Shown: positions 23,691 to 35,940 of the stretch, one piece after another
Numbering within the stretch: the first letter of the stretch is position 1
Layout of the letters: the number at the start of each line of letters is the position of its first letter
Origin: Myrica gale
Taxonomy: Eukaryota; Streptophyta; Magnoliopsida; Fagales; Myricaceae
NCBI GenBank assembly: GCA_963930655.1
Contig: OZ005603.1
Coordinates: 20,731,001 to 20,795,000 of the forward strand
Direction of reading: 5' to 3'
Length of the DNA stretch: 64,000 bases
Program-made: the position numbers and the translations under genes
The notes under the pieces: generated by a model
What the model was told of the DNA's origin: nothing
What the model saw: only the letters and a program-made list of their open reading frames with translations
The model's database searches: none

Positions 23691-23759
23691 GCCTAAAATT
23701 CCAATCATTTTACATGTGTTTCAGTCTGACTTAACGACTGATTTGGACAAAGAGCGTAC

Positions 23760-23863
23760 ATTGATTATTTTTGAAAGTTAGAGGACGTAAAACGCTGTTT
23801 TTATAGTTAGGGGGCGCGATTGAAATTGACTCATATTTAAGGGGCGAATTATGATATTGCCCC
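23760..23863. repeat. Single MULE/MITE-type terminal fragment
   Basis: The sequence 'gagg..gtaaaacg...tagttagggggcgcgattgaaattgactcat...aaggggcgaa...attgcccc' resembles the right end of the MITE at 57803-58256 (ends GGGGCGAAC...TGCCCC). No inverted partner was found, so it is a lone arm. Confidence 0.5.
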
Positions 23864-23939
23864 AATAAATTATGTGCTGCAACCAGACGCACAAGACGAA
23901 ACATAGCAACAACGTATAGACCAACCCTCGTGCCCCCCG

Positions 23940-24955
23940 ACAAGGTCGCAAGCATCCAAGCGAAGAATTCACCTTGTTCACTCCCTTCAATATGCCCGTC
24001 CAGTAGATCCTCAAGCAAATCAAGCGCAACCCTGCGCTGTGGTGGCTGAACAAGATGAAGACCCCTATTAAGAAATGGGATAAAAGTAAGTTATGTGATT
24101 CCACTAAGACCACGATTACAACACCGACTGTTACTATGAGCATAAGCAATAGATCAAACTCCTTTTGCAATTGAGAAAGTTGCGCCAATTCATCTTGGAG
24201 CATGAAACCTATGTAAGAGGTTGGCAACAGGAGTGGAGAGCTGACAATGGGCAGAAGAGGGATGACGCCCTGTCACTACCACCACCTCCACCATAGGGTG
24301 AAATTCACACTATAGCTTGTGGATTGGAAGCAGACGACACTAGCTCGTTTGGTCGGAAGGTGTATGCTAGGAGAGCCCAACAACATTATGTGTACCTTGC
24401 GAAGCTACCGCATAAGTTCAATATGTCCGACTTTCGAGTCACCTTCTCGACAAAAGATGTATAAGGAGTGATCTTCTACCCACAACGATGCGCTTGTGGT
24501 TCATAATGCTCATCACCAACTTTGGCATGTACAAGATTATCAACAAGATGTTCCTCTCGACGTTCACCCAACTAGGAATTGACAAATCTCGACTACTCCT
24601 ATCTCCCACCCCCTTGGTCGGGTTCGTTGGGGAGAGTCTTTCTAGTGGCTCCGTGGAGCTTCCAGTGACAATGGGCACTCACCTCGCCTCCGTGTGACCA
24701 CAATGGTGAATTTCTTTTGTGGTGGACTCATTGGCTGGACCTCTCATGTACAATGCTATCATTGGCCTTGCTACGTTGTGCGCAGTCCAAGCGGTAACTT
24801 CAATTTACAACCTCAAGATCAACTTCTCCACAACCCTTCGGGATTGGTAAGGTCTGTGGTGACTAAAAGCAATCTCGTAGTTGCTAACGTATCACGCTTA
24901 AAGGAGACAAGGACAACCACACATGCCAGATAGCGAAGGTTGAGGAACAAGATGA
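23940..24955 (+). pseudogene. Ty3/gypsy gag-protease remnant
   Basis: Several frames together show a gypsy gag tail with the zinc-knuckle-like pattern CDFHKDHGH...DCY (about 24098-24140). Protease-region blocks follow: NFGMY.I, TFTQLGIDKSRL, VTTMVNF, MYNAIIG-like and PSGIGKVCGD. Numerous frameshifts and stops remove all coding capacity. The series ends abruptly near 24955, where copia gag sequence begins, so this is a junction between two unrelated elements. It is not part of the Tat element that starts at 25364. Confidence 0.65.
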
Positions 24956-24965
24956 AGATAACCAT

Positions 24966-25363
24966 TTGCAGGTTCAGACAACCAAAAAGTTGGACGAGGT
25001 GGAGTTGGAAGAAGCCAAACACTTGACTAAACTCTATTTGGATGAACTGATGAGATCTCTCATAACATATGAGATAAATCATAGAAATGTTGATGAAGAT
25101 GAAGGGAAAGGAAAATTAGGTATTGCCTGGAAAACATCAATTTCCAGTGATGATGAATGATCCGGAGATAATGAAGAAATGATCTTGTTCACCAACAGAT
25201 TCAAGAAGTTTTTCCGAAAGAATACAAACTACAAAGAAGATAGTAGTAAGAAGAATGAGACTATTTGCTTTGGATGCAAGAAGCCGAAACACATCAAGTC
25301 TAAATAACCCGATATTGAATCCTACAAGTAGTCTATGGACTTCAAGGGAAAGAAGAAGGTGAT
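24966..25363 (+). pseudogene. SIRE-type copia gag, first part (split by the Tat element)
   Basis: The frame reads EEAKHLTKLYLDELMRSLITYE, then SSDDE, RFKKFFRKN and the CCHC knuckle CFGCKKPKHIKSK, the usual order at the C-terminal half of a copia gag. Stops occur at 25158 and within the knuckle (TAA in place of a Glu codon). The Tat element interrupts it at GKGKKKV. The gag resumes at 49043 with TFIATWGESDEKESE and ANLCLMA, so the two parts were one gene. A SIRE/Maximus-like lineage is inferred from the downstream integrase and LTRs. Confidence 0.75.
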
Positions 25364-25865
25364 GATACCAATACTGAATTATACTCGGCCCAAATCAATT
25401 TGGGCCGGCACGGGTGATTCCATCTCTCCGGAATCCATAAGCTACACTTAAGCCCATCAGGCATGCAGATCCAGAATCAAAGATCGTCAGATGTGCCCTA
25501 AACAATTGTTCAAACAACCTCTTTTCACAACCGCCAATTCCACGATTCCTTGATCCCGAAGGTGCTAAACAACGACCTCTGCTCAGACGTGTAATAATCG
25601 TCAAACAGCACACAATCACACGAGGGGGAGTGAGAGAAAGTGGAAGAAATGTTATAAAAGCAAGAGAGAACAATAGAAAAGGTACGCACATATAATCGCA
25701 TCGAGGAAAATTCTTATAAAGGCCTCCGCTTAAGAGATTGACTTAGGCATCGGAGGCTAGTAACCTCAATATCCGAGGCTATTCTCGTGATTGTGCAGGA
25801 AGGATAACACGAAGACCGAAGCGCCTCTACTCGAACGTATTGACCATAAACCAACAGAGTTATCA
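25364..25865 (+). repeat. 5' LTR of the Tat element (502 bp)
   Basis: It starts TGATACCAATACTGAATTAT and ends GAGTTATCA, with the inverted terminal bases TGATA/TATCA. It is the direct partner of 48540-49042. TATAAAGG near 25715 could be the promoter box. An extra TGA just before the start may mean that the boundary is 25361. Confidence 0.9.
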
Positions 25866-25885
25866 GTTGGCGCCGTTTGTGGGAA
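25866..25885 (+). promoter_or_regulatory. Primer binding site region of the Tat element
   Basis: GTTGGCGCCGTTTGTGGGAA follows the 5' LTR directly. The TTGGCGCCGT core is common just inside the 5' LTR of Tat/Athila elements, where a host tRNA primes minus-strand synthesis. I did not assign the tRNA. Confidence 0.6.
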
Positions 25886-25917
25886 CGTTTATAGTTCTTT
25901 TGATAAAAGGTTTATGG

Positions 25918-26599
25918 TGACTACCAAGAGTAAAGGAAAGACAAAATTCGGGGGTAACTCGGAACATCCTCCACGAGAAGTCGAGCGACTGATGAAAGCC
26001 ATCAACGAACCCTACAACCCAGGAAGAGATCTGAGCCAAAACCACGAACTGCCTGGGGAAGCGTCCATCCAAGGAAGGCGCGTTAGGGAAACTCACGTAC
26101 CGCAGGCCTCGATGACGGAAGGGCGTGACGAGGCCTATGTCCAGCCGCACAACATAGGCTCACACTCTCCACCTGGGAGGAACGAAGGTGATGATGAGGT
26201 GCATGCGAGGCTGGAAGAAGTGTTGGCCGAGCTAGGAAGGATTAGACAAAAGGTGGACAAACCCCGCCGTCCTCCTTGGAAAACATGATGCATCAGGTTG
26301 AATCTCCTTTCACTTCACAGGTTCTGTCGGTCTAGTTACCATCCAAATTTCGTATGCCAACAATGGAAAATTACACGGGGACAACCGACCCGCTCAACCA
26401 CCTAGAAGGCTACCGGTCGCAGATGGATTTGGTGGACACCCAAGATGCTATCAAATGCAAAGTGCTACATACGACGTTATCCGGCCCAGCATGCGTGTAG
26501 TTCAGCAGATTAAACCCAGATTCTGTTTCAAACTTCAAAGAGCTCAGTAAAGCCTTCCTCAGCCACTTTATCGCAAGCAAAAAGCAAAAGAAGCCGGCC
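25918..26599 (+). pseudogene. Tat gag, 5' part (truncated)
   Basis: The frame opens with MVTTKSKGKTKF. A disordered, charged N-terminal region follows, then LEEVLAELGRIRQKVDK and a stop at 26286. In the same neighbourhood the capsid-like gag core continues: MENYTGTTDP..HLEGYRSQMDL, VLHTTLSGPA and FKELSKAFLSHF. The GAG retrotransposon domain is cut at KKQKKPA by LTR copy B. The rest of gag, including the zinc knuckle, is missing from the right side (35176), so a deletion removed it together with part of LTR B. Confidence 0.8.
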
Positions 26600-27227
26600 T
26601 GTCACGCCCCGAACGTAGTCCCGCAGGGACCGTGACAGCCGCGAGCAATGGTGAGGGAAAGCCCCAGCGAGCTTAACATACAGCGGAAAAGAATCGAGAG
26701 AGAGACGGGCCAAACTCATGACTAACCTTACATAAAAGATCTTAAAAGAGGTTTGATATCTTAATTACATAACACAAAGGTTCACATAATCTAAGTGACG
26801 GACCACAACGGTCAACCGTCACTCCAACAAAAAAAAACATAGATGTCTTCTCTCTAAGTCAGATAGTCCTCCTGACTTTCTTCACCTGAGGCATCTAAAA
26901 TGATACAGTTTTGAAAACGTGAGTCAAAAAGACTCAGTAAGGGAAAACTTAAACTTAAAAGCATGAAATTATAACTTGAATATGAATATCATGAGAGATC
27001 GTAAATCTTGATGCACATGCATGTTTCATGATTATGCACATGTTCTTGATCTTAGACATGTTCTTGTTCTTGAAATTGACACAAGGTCCTTGGAAATATT
27101 TTCTTCTTGACTTGTGGGCTACTTACGCTCCATTTAACCCCTGGAGTCAAGGTTGCGCGTTCCCATCGGAACCGTCTCCCTTTCCCATGGGGACATTTCA
27201 TTTGGTCGAACTAGTCCACCATCTCGC

Positions 27228-30200
27228 TGTCACGCCCCGAACGCAGTCCCGCAGGGACCGTGATAGCCGCGAGCAATCCCGAGGGGAAAGCTCCAGCGTA
27301 AACATACATTCATACAAACAGCAAAAATATAGGATCGAGAGAGAGACGGCCAAACTCATGACTAATCTTACAATACACTTCCAAGAAGTAATAGCTTAAT
27401 TATAACACATGAAACATTAAGATCAAGTGGCAGACCATAAAGGTCAATATTAACCACAACAAAATACAAACATCTTCTCCTTAAGTCAGATAGTCCTCCT
27501 GACTTCCTTCACCTAAAGCATCTGGAATGATACAGTTTTAAAAACTTGAGTCAAAAAGACTCAGTAAGGGAAAAACATAACTTGAAAAACATGATCTTAA
27601 TGCTTGAACTTGAATATCATGAGAATTCATAAATCGTGATGCACATGCATGTCTCATGGTTATGCATATGCTCTTGATCGTAAAATATCTTTTTGTTCTT
27701 GAAATTGGCTCATGGCCCTTGAAAATATTTCCTTCATAACTTGTGGGCTACTTACGCTCCATTTAACCCCTGGAGTCCGGGTTGTGCGGTTCCCATCGGA
27801 ACCGTCTCCCTTACCCTTGGGGACTTTTCATTTGGTCGAGCTAGCCCGTAGTTGCCCCAGGCCTGATGGCTAGACACGACCCTTGGAGGCCCACACCTTC
27901 TCATTGGCCTTCAGTGTGGTTGCACAGCCTCTTAGGATTCACCCAACCTTCTCGCATTCGTCCCTCAGTATGAGAGTCCATCTTGATGGTACGGTACCGA
28001 CCAGAGCCCTTAACTGACTTGACTTATCATAAAGCTTCTCATATGACATTGCATAAAAGTCTCTTTAGAAAATCATGCAATGCCTGTGTCATGTCATGCT
28101 TGCTCATGTAAAACTATGCAGTGTATCATTCCAGTTTTACAAAAATGTAAGTTTACTTACAATCCACTTGCTTCCTTACCTCGGTCTCCTTTGAGTAATG
28201 GTACGAAGATCGCCTACAAGCGATTCAAATACCTCTTAGATACTTAGGAATTAATCACATAATCATACAAGAAAAAACTTGAATTTAATTCGGTTTTTCC
28301 CAAAAGCACATTTTTGAAAATACTATATCATTTTCAAAGGTTCACTTTAGAAAACTCTTATTAAACACTTGAGAAAAGTAATTATCAAATCAACATAGAA
28401 TCCTAAGTTCAAAACAGCAACTTGAAGGTATAATACCACTAACTTAACCTCTTGTTCTCTATAGGTGCTGATCTATTTCGATTCACACTAATCACTTAGA
28501 TAAGTTGCTGACCAAAGCCCTAATTAACTAAATTACAAGACTTGCACTCAATCATATTCATATCTTAATTAAGTCTCCAAAACAGCAAGCTAAAAGGTGC
28601 TAAAAAAATCCAAGCTTAACATATTCTCAATCTCGTACATTAGGGACTTAACTTAGTTAATTAACTAACTCATCTAATTCAACGCTTAACAAGGCTAAAC
28701 CGATATATATATACTCCATCTAATGTCCAACCCGTGGCACCCTCCTAAGCATATGATTTTTAAGTTCACATTACACCATAAAACTTCCTTTGCACATCCA
28801 TAAATATATTCGGTCATTAACCTAGGCTTGCATTTCTAAACCATTCGGCCATCAACTAATGACATGCATGTATTCTCCATTTAACATCATAACATTTGGC
28901 CAAACACTAGATCTAACAATAGACAAAATAATATCAAGGATCAAAGGGGTAAAATAGGCATGCAAGGTTTGGCCAACATAGGATATGTGCATGATATCAC
29001 CTAGCAACAACCAACCATTATTTCTTACTCCATCTTTAATTTATCCCTTCCTCCAACAACTACATCACAACCATAAACCAGCAGACCCAACCTATCAAAT
29101 CTAACATTTACATACAAAAATATCAGCAAAGACTTTGGCCAAACAAGGATAAACAGAACATGCAAGGTTCGGCTAAGCAAAATCCTTTGCTAACCAAGAA
29201 ATCCAACCCTACCTTGCTTGTGCTGAACTCAAGAGCTGAGACCTAGCACAGAAATATACAAAATCAGGACCAATGAAGGAAACGAGTCAAAAACAGTACA
29301 TGCAAAACAACATCTACCTCAACCTCCAACTAAAGCTCTTGGTTTTTACCCAAAACCTTCACTATTCTTCAACTTTCGGTTCCTCCCACAAGAATGGCTT
29401 CAAAGGCTGAGAATGATGTTTGAATAGGTACTGAGTTGAAGATTTGAAATGAGGGAAAAGAGAGGTAATAGTTGCTGGAAAAAGCTTGAAGAAAAATACA
29501 AAGCTTGGAGCTTGAAGTGGTTCGGCCAAGAGGGTGAGCAAGCTGAAATGATATGATTCTGACCAAGAGAAAAGGGAGCTAAGTGAAGAGAGATATTCGG
29601 CCACCAAGAGAGGAAAAACAAGCTGAGCAAAGAGAGAGAGATGAGCTTCGGTTTCAAGGGAAAAGCAAACCAAAATGGAAAATGAAGTGAGGTTCGGTCA
29701 CAAGAAAAGAGAGAGGGAGCAGGCAGCAAAGAGAAGTGTTCAGTCAAGGGGAAAGTGAGCAAATGAAATGGAGAGAAGTGAGGTTGATGCTATGTGTGAA
29801 AGGCAAGGGTGAGGAAATGAATTTGGACCGAAAGTTGTCAATAGGGAGAAGGATTGTCACATTGTTTCTTCCGTCCATGCTCATTGGTTGCATGGGCGGC
29901 AACCAACTATGCAAGGCCACCTTGCAACACACTTTGACACTTCAAACTTGCTCCCAAAGCTTTCACGTGACTCACCAAGGAAAGGCAAAAAATTCAATTT
30001 GCTCTAGCCTTTCACGAGACTCATCCAAGACTCTAGAATTTTCTCTCTTTGATTTCACTTAACACATAAGTACATGAGCTTATCACCATTATATGCATTC
30101 TAACTTATCACCATTATATGCAGTCTAACTTATCACTAATAACTTATCAACTTATCTATATCAACACAATAACTTATCACAAGGATAATCACTCTAGTCT

Positions 30201-30754
30201 ATCTCCTTGATAATCACAAAAACTTATTATCCTAACAACTCACTATGATAAGCACACTAACTTATCATTTAAATTCTTTATCAAGCTTTCTTATATACCT
30301 AATAACTTATCACTTAATTTCTCTAATGATAATTAAGACTACCTAATGATGATTAAAGTTACCTATTAAAAGACACAAAATATTTTATATGCTTAACATA
30401 AACTTCATGACCATTATATCATGATTTTCTACTTAGAGATTTTCGGCCATGACATATAAAATTTCTCTTCATTAATTTCATGAATTATGGAATATAATAA
30501 GCAATGGAAAAATATAGTTCATAAAAGAAACCTACCTAGTAAGATTCGGCCCTAAGGAAAATAGTAATAACTTGTACTAAAACTTTCACAATGATAAAAA
30601 AATTATCTAAAGGAAATCTAAAAATGAAATTTCATAATAAGTTATTGTACCATAAACATTAAACTTAGGTCATACATTGGCCAAAAATATGGTCCAATAA
30701 GTTAAATTAAAACGAATACATAGGAAATAGCAAAAACGAAAATGGGGTCTCACA
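27228..30754 (-). mobile_element. Giant solo LTR, copy C (3527 bp), TSD CTCGC, inside copy B
   Basis: The copy runs from TGTCACGCCCCGAACGC to GGGGTCTCACA. The TSDs CTCGC at 27223-27227 and 30755-30759 are perfect. Without C, copy B reads through 'CTCGCATTCGTCC' exactly as copy A does, proving insertion into B. No gag or pol lies between the ends. Minus-strand purine-rich stretches (29390-29860) give Ser/Phe-rich false frames. The motif GAATCGCTTGTAGGCGA is at 28210-28226 (reverse). Confidence 0.9.
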
Positions 30755-31532
30755 CTCGCATTCGTCCTTCAGTGGCTAGTTACGACCCTTGGAGGTCAAC
30801 ACCTTCTTACATTTGTCCTTCAGTGTGGGTGCACTTACCTCTTAGGATTCACCCAACCTTCTCGCATTCGTCCTTCGGTATGGGAGTCCATCTTGATGGT
30901 ACGGTACCGACCAGAGCCCTTAACTTAACTTGACTTATCGTAAAAATTCTTTTAGAAAATCATGCAATGCTCGTGTCATGACATGGTTGCTTATGATGCC
31001 ATGCTTGCTCATGTAAAACCATGCTGTGTATCATTCCAGTTTTGTAAAAATGTAAGTTTATACTTACTCTATTTACATTCCACTTACATTGCTTCTCTTG
31101 ATAATGAGACGGTGCTTCGCCTACAAGCGATTCAATTATCTCACTTAGATGTTTAGGAATTAATCACATAGACACACAAAAGAAATACTTGCAGTTATCT
31201 AGGTTTTCCAAAAGTACATATCTTTGAAATATGATTTTATTCACAAAATGTTACTTAACAAGATTTTGTAAAACGAATGAGGAAAGACAATCAAGCACAA
31301 GTATCAAACATCTCCTATACGATTGCTAAAGAGATCTCTATGTAGTACTCACTCAACTAGGTACACTTGTTCATCCCAACATCAATGATTTCAAGCCTAT
31401 TCGTGAAATTCTCGCCATCCTAACTTCAATAACTTCATAAATAAGTCTATTCAACTATCCTCAATGCTAGAGTTCACAAGACTTCATTTGGAACTCCAAA
31501 TTCAACATATATGAGATTTTAACAAGGCCAGC

Positions 31533-34500
31533 TGTCACGCCCCAAACGCCATCCAGCAGGGTCCGTGACAGCCGCGAGCAATCCCGAGGGGAAAGCTCCA
31601 GCGTAAACATACATTCATACATACAGCGGAAATATAGGATCGAGAGAGAGACGACCAAACTCATGACTAACCTTACAATACACTTCCAAGAAGTAATAGC
31701 TTAATTACAACACATGAAACATTAAGATCAAGTGGCAGACCATAAAGGTCAACATTAACCACAACAAAATACAAACATCTTCTCCTTAAGTCAGATAGTC
31801 CTCCTGACTTCCTTCACCTGAACCATCTGGAATGATACAGTTTTAAAAACTTGAGTAAAAAAGACTCAGTAAGGGAAAACACATGATCTTAATGCTTGAA
31901 CTTGAATATCATGAGAATTCATAAATCGTGATGCACATGCATGTCTCATGGTTATGCATATGCTCTTGATCGTAAAACATGTTCTTGTTCTTGAAATTGG
32001 CTCATGGCCCTTGAAAATATTTCCTTCATAACTTGTGGGCTACTTAGGCTCCATTTAACCCCTGGAGTCCGGGTTGTGTGTTCCCATCGGAACCGTCTCC
32101 CTTACCCTTAGGGACTTTTCATTTAGTCGAGCTAGCTCGTAGTTGTCCCAGGCCTGATAGCTAGATACGACCCTTGGAGGCCCACACATTCTCATTGTCC
32201 TTCAGTGTGGTTGCACTTACCTCTTAGGATTCACCCAACCTTCTCGCATTCGTCCTTCGGTATGGGAGTCCATCTTGATGGTACGGTACCGACCAGAGCC
32301 CTTAACTGACTTGACTTATCAATAAGCTTCTCATATGACATTGTATAAAAGTCTCTTTAGAAGATCATGCAATGCTCGTGTCATGTCATGCTTGCTCATG
32401 TAAAACTATGCAGTGTATCATTCCAGTTTTACAAAAATGTAAGTTTATACTTACAATCCACTTACTTCCACTTACCTCGGTCTCCTTTGATTAATGGTAC
32501 GAAGATCGCCTACAAGCGATTCAAATACCTCTTAGATACTTAGGAATTAATCACATAATCATACAAGAAAATACTTGAATTTAATTCGTTTTTTCCCAAA
32601 AGCACATTTTTGAAAATACTCTATCATTTTCAAAGGTTCACTTTAGAAAACTCTAATTAAACACTTGAGAAAAGTAATTATCAAATCAACATATTATCCT
32701 AAGTTCAAAACAGCAACTAGAAGGTCTAATACCGCTAACTTAACCTCTTGATCTCTAAAGATTGTTGATCTATTTCACTACACACTAATCACTTAGATAG
32801 GTTGCTGACTTAAGCCTTAATTAACTAAATTTCAAGGCTTGAAATCAATAATAGTCATATCCTAACCAAGTCTCCAAAACAACAAGCTAAATGGTGCCAA
32901 AAATCCAAGCTTGACATATTCACAATCTTCATACATTAGGGTTACACTTAGCTGACTAGCTATTTCATCTTATCCAACATTTAACATGGCTAAACCGTGA
33001 TATATGCTCCCTTTAATGTCCAACCTGTGGCACCCTTCTAAGCATATGATTTGTAAGTTCACATTACACCATAAAACTTCCTTTGCACACCCATATATTC
33101 GGCGATTAGCATTTTGTATCATAAAGTTCATTTGTTATACTTATATTACCAATGCTTTCTTTCCATCTTAGCTTAACACTTACAATACCATTATTGAACC
33201 TTAAATTTGATCTACTAAGTGATTTTCCAATTGCGTGTAACATAAAACCAACACATAGCATCAACCTAGGGTTCTCTAACTCAAATCTTTCGATCATCAA
33301 CCTAGATTTCACTCCTAACCCATTCGGCCACCAACAACCTATGTGCATGCAACCCAAATATATAATCTCAACCTCCAGCAACTAAACTCACAACCTAAGT
33401 GGTGCTAATCATCATGGAATGTCCAGATCTACACCAAACTCAAACATGCATGGGGGTTCACAAGCAAGAATACATTCCACCTTCAAATACTCCCTTCCTC
33501 CATCAACCATATCACAAAATCAATTCCAGCAGACCCAACCTATTAGATCTAACAATAATATACAAAATGACAGCAAGATACAAGGCCAACACAAAGAGGA
33601 AACAAAACATGCAAGGGTTCGGCCAAAACAACAAATCCCATTTCTTTCTCAAACCTATCTTACCTTGTATTGCTGGACAACAAGCTGGTACCTAGGACAA
33701 AATACTCAAGGTCAGAACCTAAAAAGAGAAAAGAACAAGAATTGCACATGCAAGACCAAGTCTTATACCTCTAGCTCCAACTATGGCACTCGGCTATCAC
33801 CAGAAATTTCTACTCTTGCTTTCGGTTCCACACTCTTGGATTGCTTCAAGGGCTGAGAATGGTGTTAAATAGGTGATGAGATGGAAGCTTGAAGTAAGGG
33901 AAAAGAGAAGATTAGCTGCTGGAAATAGCTTGAAGAAACAAGACAAAACTTGGAGCTTGAAGTGGTTCGGCCAAGAGAACAAAGGCAAGTTGGATGGTAT
34001 GCTTCTGTCAAAGGGAAAGGTGAGCTAAGTGAAGAGAAATATCCGGCCACCAAGAGAGGAAAAACAAGCTGAGCAAAGGGAGAGAGATAAGCTTCGGTCA
34101 CAAGGAAAAAGAGAGAGAGCAGCAAGCTGAAATGAGAGAAAATGAAGTTCGATCAAGGGGAAAAGTGAGCAAATGAAATGGAGAGAAGTGCTATGCGTGA
34201 AAGGCAAGGGTGAAGGATGAATTTAGACTGAATTTTTGTCAAGAGGGAGAAGGGAGCAACTTTGGTTCTTCCGTCCATGCTAATTGGTTGCATGGGCGAC
34301 AACCAACTATGGAAGGCCACCTTGCAACACACTTTGACACTTCAAACTTGCTCCCAAAGCTTTCACGTCACTCACCAAGGAAAGACAAAAATTCAATTTG
34401 CTCTAGCCTTTCACGTGACTCATCCAAGGCTCTAGAATTTTCTCTCTTTGATTTCACTTATCACATAAGTACATGAGCTTATCACCAATATATGCAATCT

Positions 34501-35142
34501 AACTTATCACCAATAACTTATCAGCTTATCCATATCAACACAATAACTTATCACAAGGATAATCACTCTAGTCTATCTCCTAGATAATCACAAAAACTTA
34601 TCATCCTAACAACTCACTAGTTTATTACTATGACAAACACACTAACTTATCATTTAAATTCTTTATCAAGCTTTCTTATATATCTAATAACTTATAACTT
34701 AATTTCTCTAATGATAATTAAGACTACCTAATGATGATTAAGGTTACATATTAAAAGACACAAAATATTTTATTAACATAAACTCCATGACCATTATATC
34801 ATGATTTTCTACTTAGAGATTTTCGGCCATGACATATAAAATTTCTCTTCATATATTAATTTCATGAATTATGGAATATAATAAGCAATGGAAAAATATA
34901 AGTTCATAAAAGAAACCTACCTAGCAAGATTCGACCTTTAGGAAAAATAGTAATAACTTGTACTAAAAACTTCCACAATGAAAAAGAAATTATCTAAAGG
35001 AATTCTTAAAAAGAAATTTCATAAGAAGTTATTGTACCATAAACATTAAACTTAGGTCATACATTGGCCAAAAATATGGTCCCATAAGTTAAATTAAAAC
35101 GAATACATAGGAAATAACAAAAAGTAAAAACAGGGTCTCACA
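31533..35142 (-). mobile_element. Giant solo LTR, copy D (3610 bp), TSD CCAGC/CCCGC, inside copy B
   Basis: The copy runs from TGTCACGCCCCAAACGCC to AGGGTCTCACA. The flanks are CCAGC (31528-31532) and CCCGC (35143-35147), which differ at one base; copy A has CCCGC at the same place, so the left flank mutated. D is close to C along most of its length (compare 29840-30740 with 34200-35130), but the two differ around 33090-33400. It contains no coding domain. Confidence 0.88.
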
Positions 35143-35175
35143 CCCGCTCGAGCGCCTATCAGGCACCGGTCGAGC

Positions 35176-35940
35176 CCGACGTCCAACTTCAGGGGAGGAG
35201 AAACCCATCATGTTCACAGCGAAGGACACGACAGAAATCGAGGACCCTCATGATGACACCCTGTTAATCGATGCTCTAATAGGGAACTACAAGATCCGGC
35301 GTATACTCATCGACACCGGAAGCTCCACCGACATCTTATACACCACGGCTTACGATCAAATGAAGCTCGGAAAGGAAGCGCTGAGGAAAGAAAACACTTG
35401 ACTCACCGGGTTCACCAGTCATGACGTGTTTAGCCTGGGGATAAAAGAATTGTCGTTCACAGTGGGTGACCCCCCGAACGAAGCATCCCTATCCGTGAAG
35501 TTCCTGATTCTTGAAGGCGAATCTTCCTACAACGCCATCATAGGCTGCTTCACCTTAAATCGACTATGTGCTGTGGTGTCAACATACCACTTGAAGATGA
35601 AATTCCCGACCAAATCAGGAATAGGTGAAGGAAGGGAGACCAGGACCAAGCGAGAAGATGTTATCTATCAGACACCCGAGGGACGACATAAACTATGGCT
35701 ATCGAGCATCAGGAAGAATTCCGAGCACAACCGGTCGAACCGCTAGATGAAGTATCACTCTGGGCAAGCTCGAAAGAACGAACTGTGCAGATCGGCACCC
35801 AGCTATCCAGTGATTTCAAAAGAAAGCTCCTAGAATTTCTCCGAACCAAAGAAGAAGTCTTCGCCTGGTCACATGAAGACATGCCGGGAATAGATACTGA
35901 AGTCATCACACACAAGCTGAACGTACGCCCCAGTTAGTTG
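35176..35940 (+). pseudogene. Tat retropepsin (protease) region
   Basis: Two consecutive frames carry IMFTAKDTTEIEDPHDD, then the active site ILIDTGSSTDILY (DTGS, with the usual I-DTGSS context), GFTSHDVFSLG, SYNAIIGCFTLNRL and AVVSTYHLKMKFPT. A TGA stop at about 35399-35401 falls between them; the second frame stops near 35743. The 5' boundary is the deletion junction with LTR B. Confidence 0.85.

Larger units (their letters stand above)
26600..35175 (-). mobile_element. Giant LTR, copy B: partial, and host to copies C and D
   Basis: The copy starts TGTCACGCCCCGAACG at 26600, the reverse complement of the LTR 3' end, and is read in three pieces: 26600-27227, 30760-31532 and 35143-35175. Together these match about the last 1.6 kb of copy A in order. 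The remaining (5') part of the LTR and the adjoining Tat gag are missing at 35175/35176, a deletion junction next to the palindromic CCGGTCGAGC. Because that end is lost its TSD cannot be seen. Confidence 0.8.

Noticed and set aside
29362..29762. Minus-strand ORFs of about 100-120 codons in LTR copy C, with counterparts in copy D at 33797-34207
   Set aside because: Pyrimidine-rich LTR sequence gives Ser/Leu/Phe-rich frames; they are present in both copies because the LTRs are homologous, and lack any domain.
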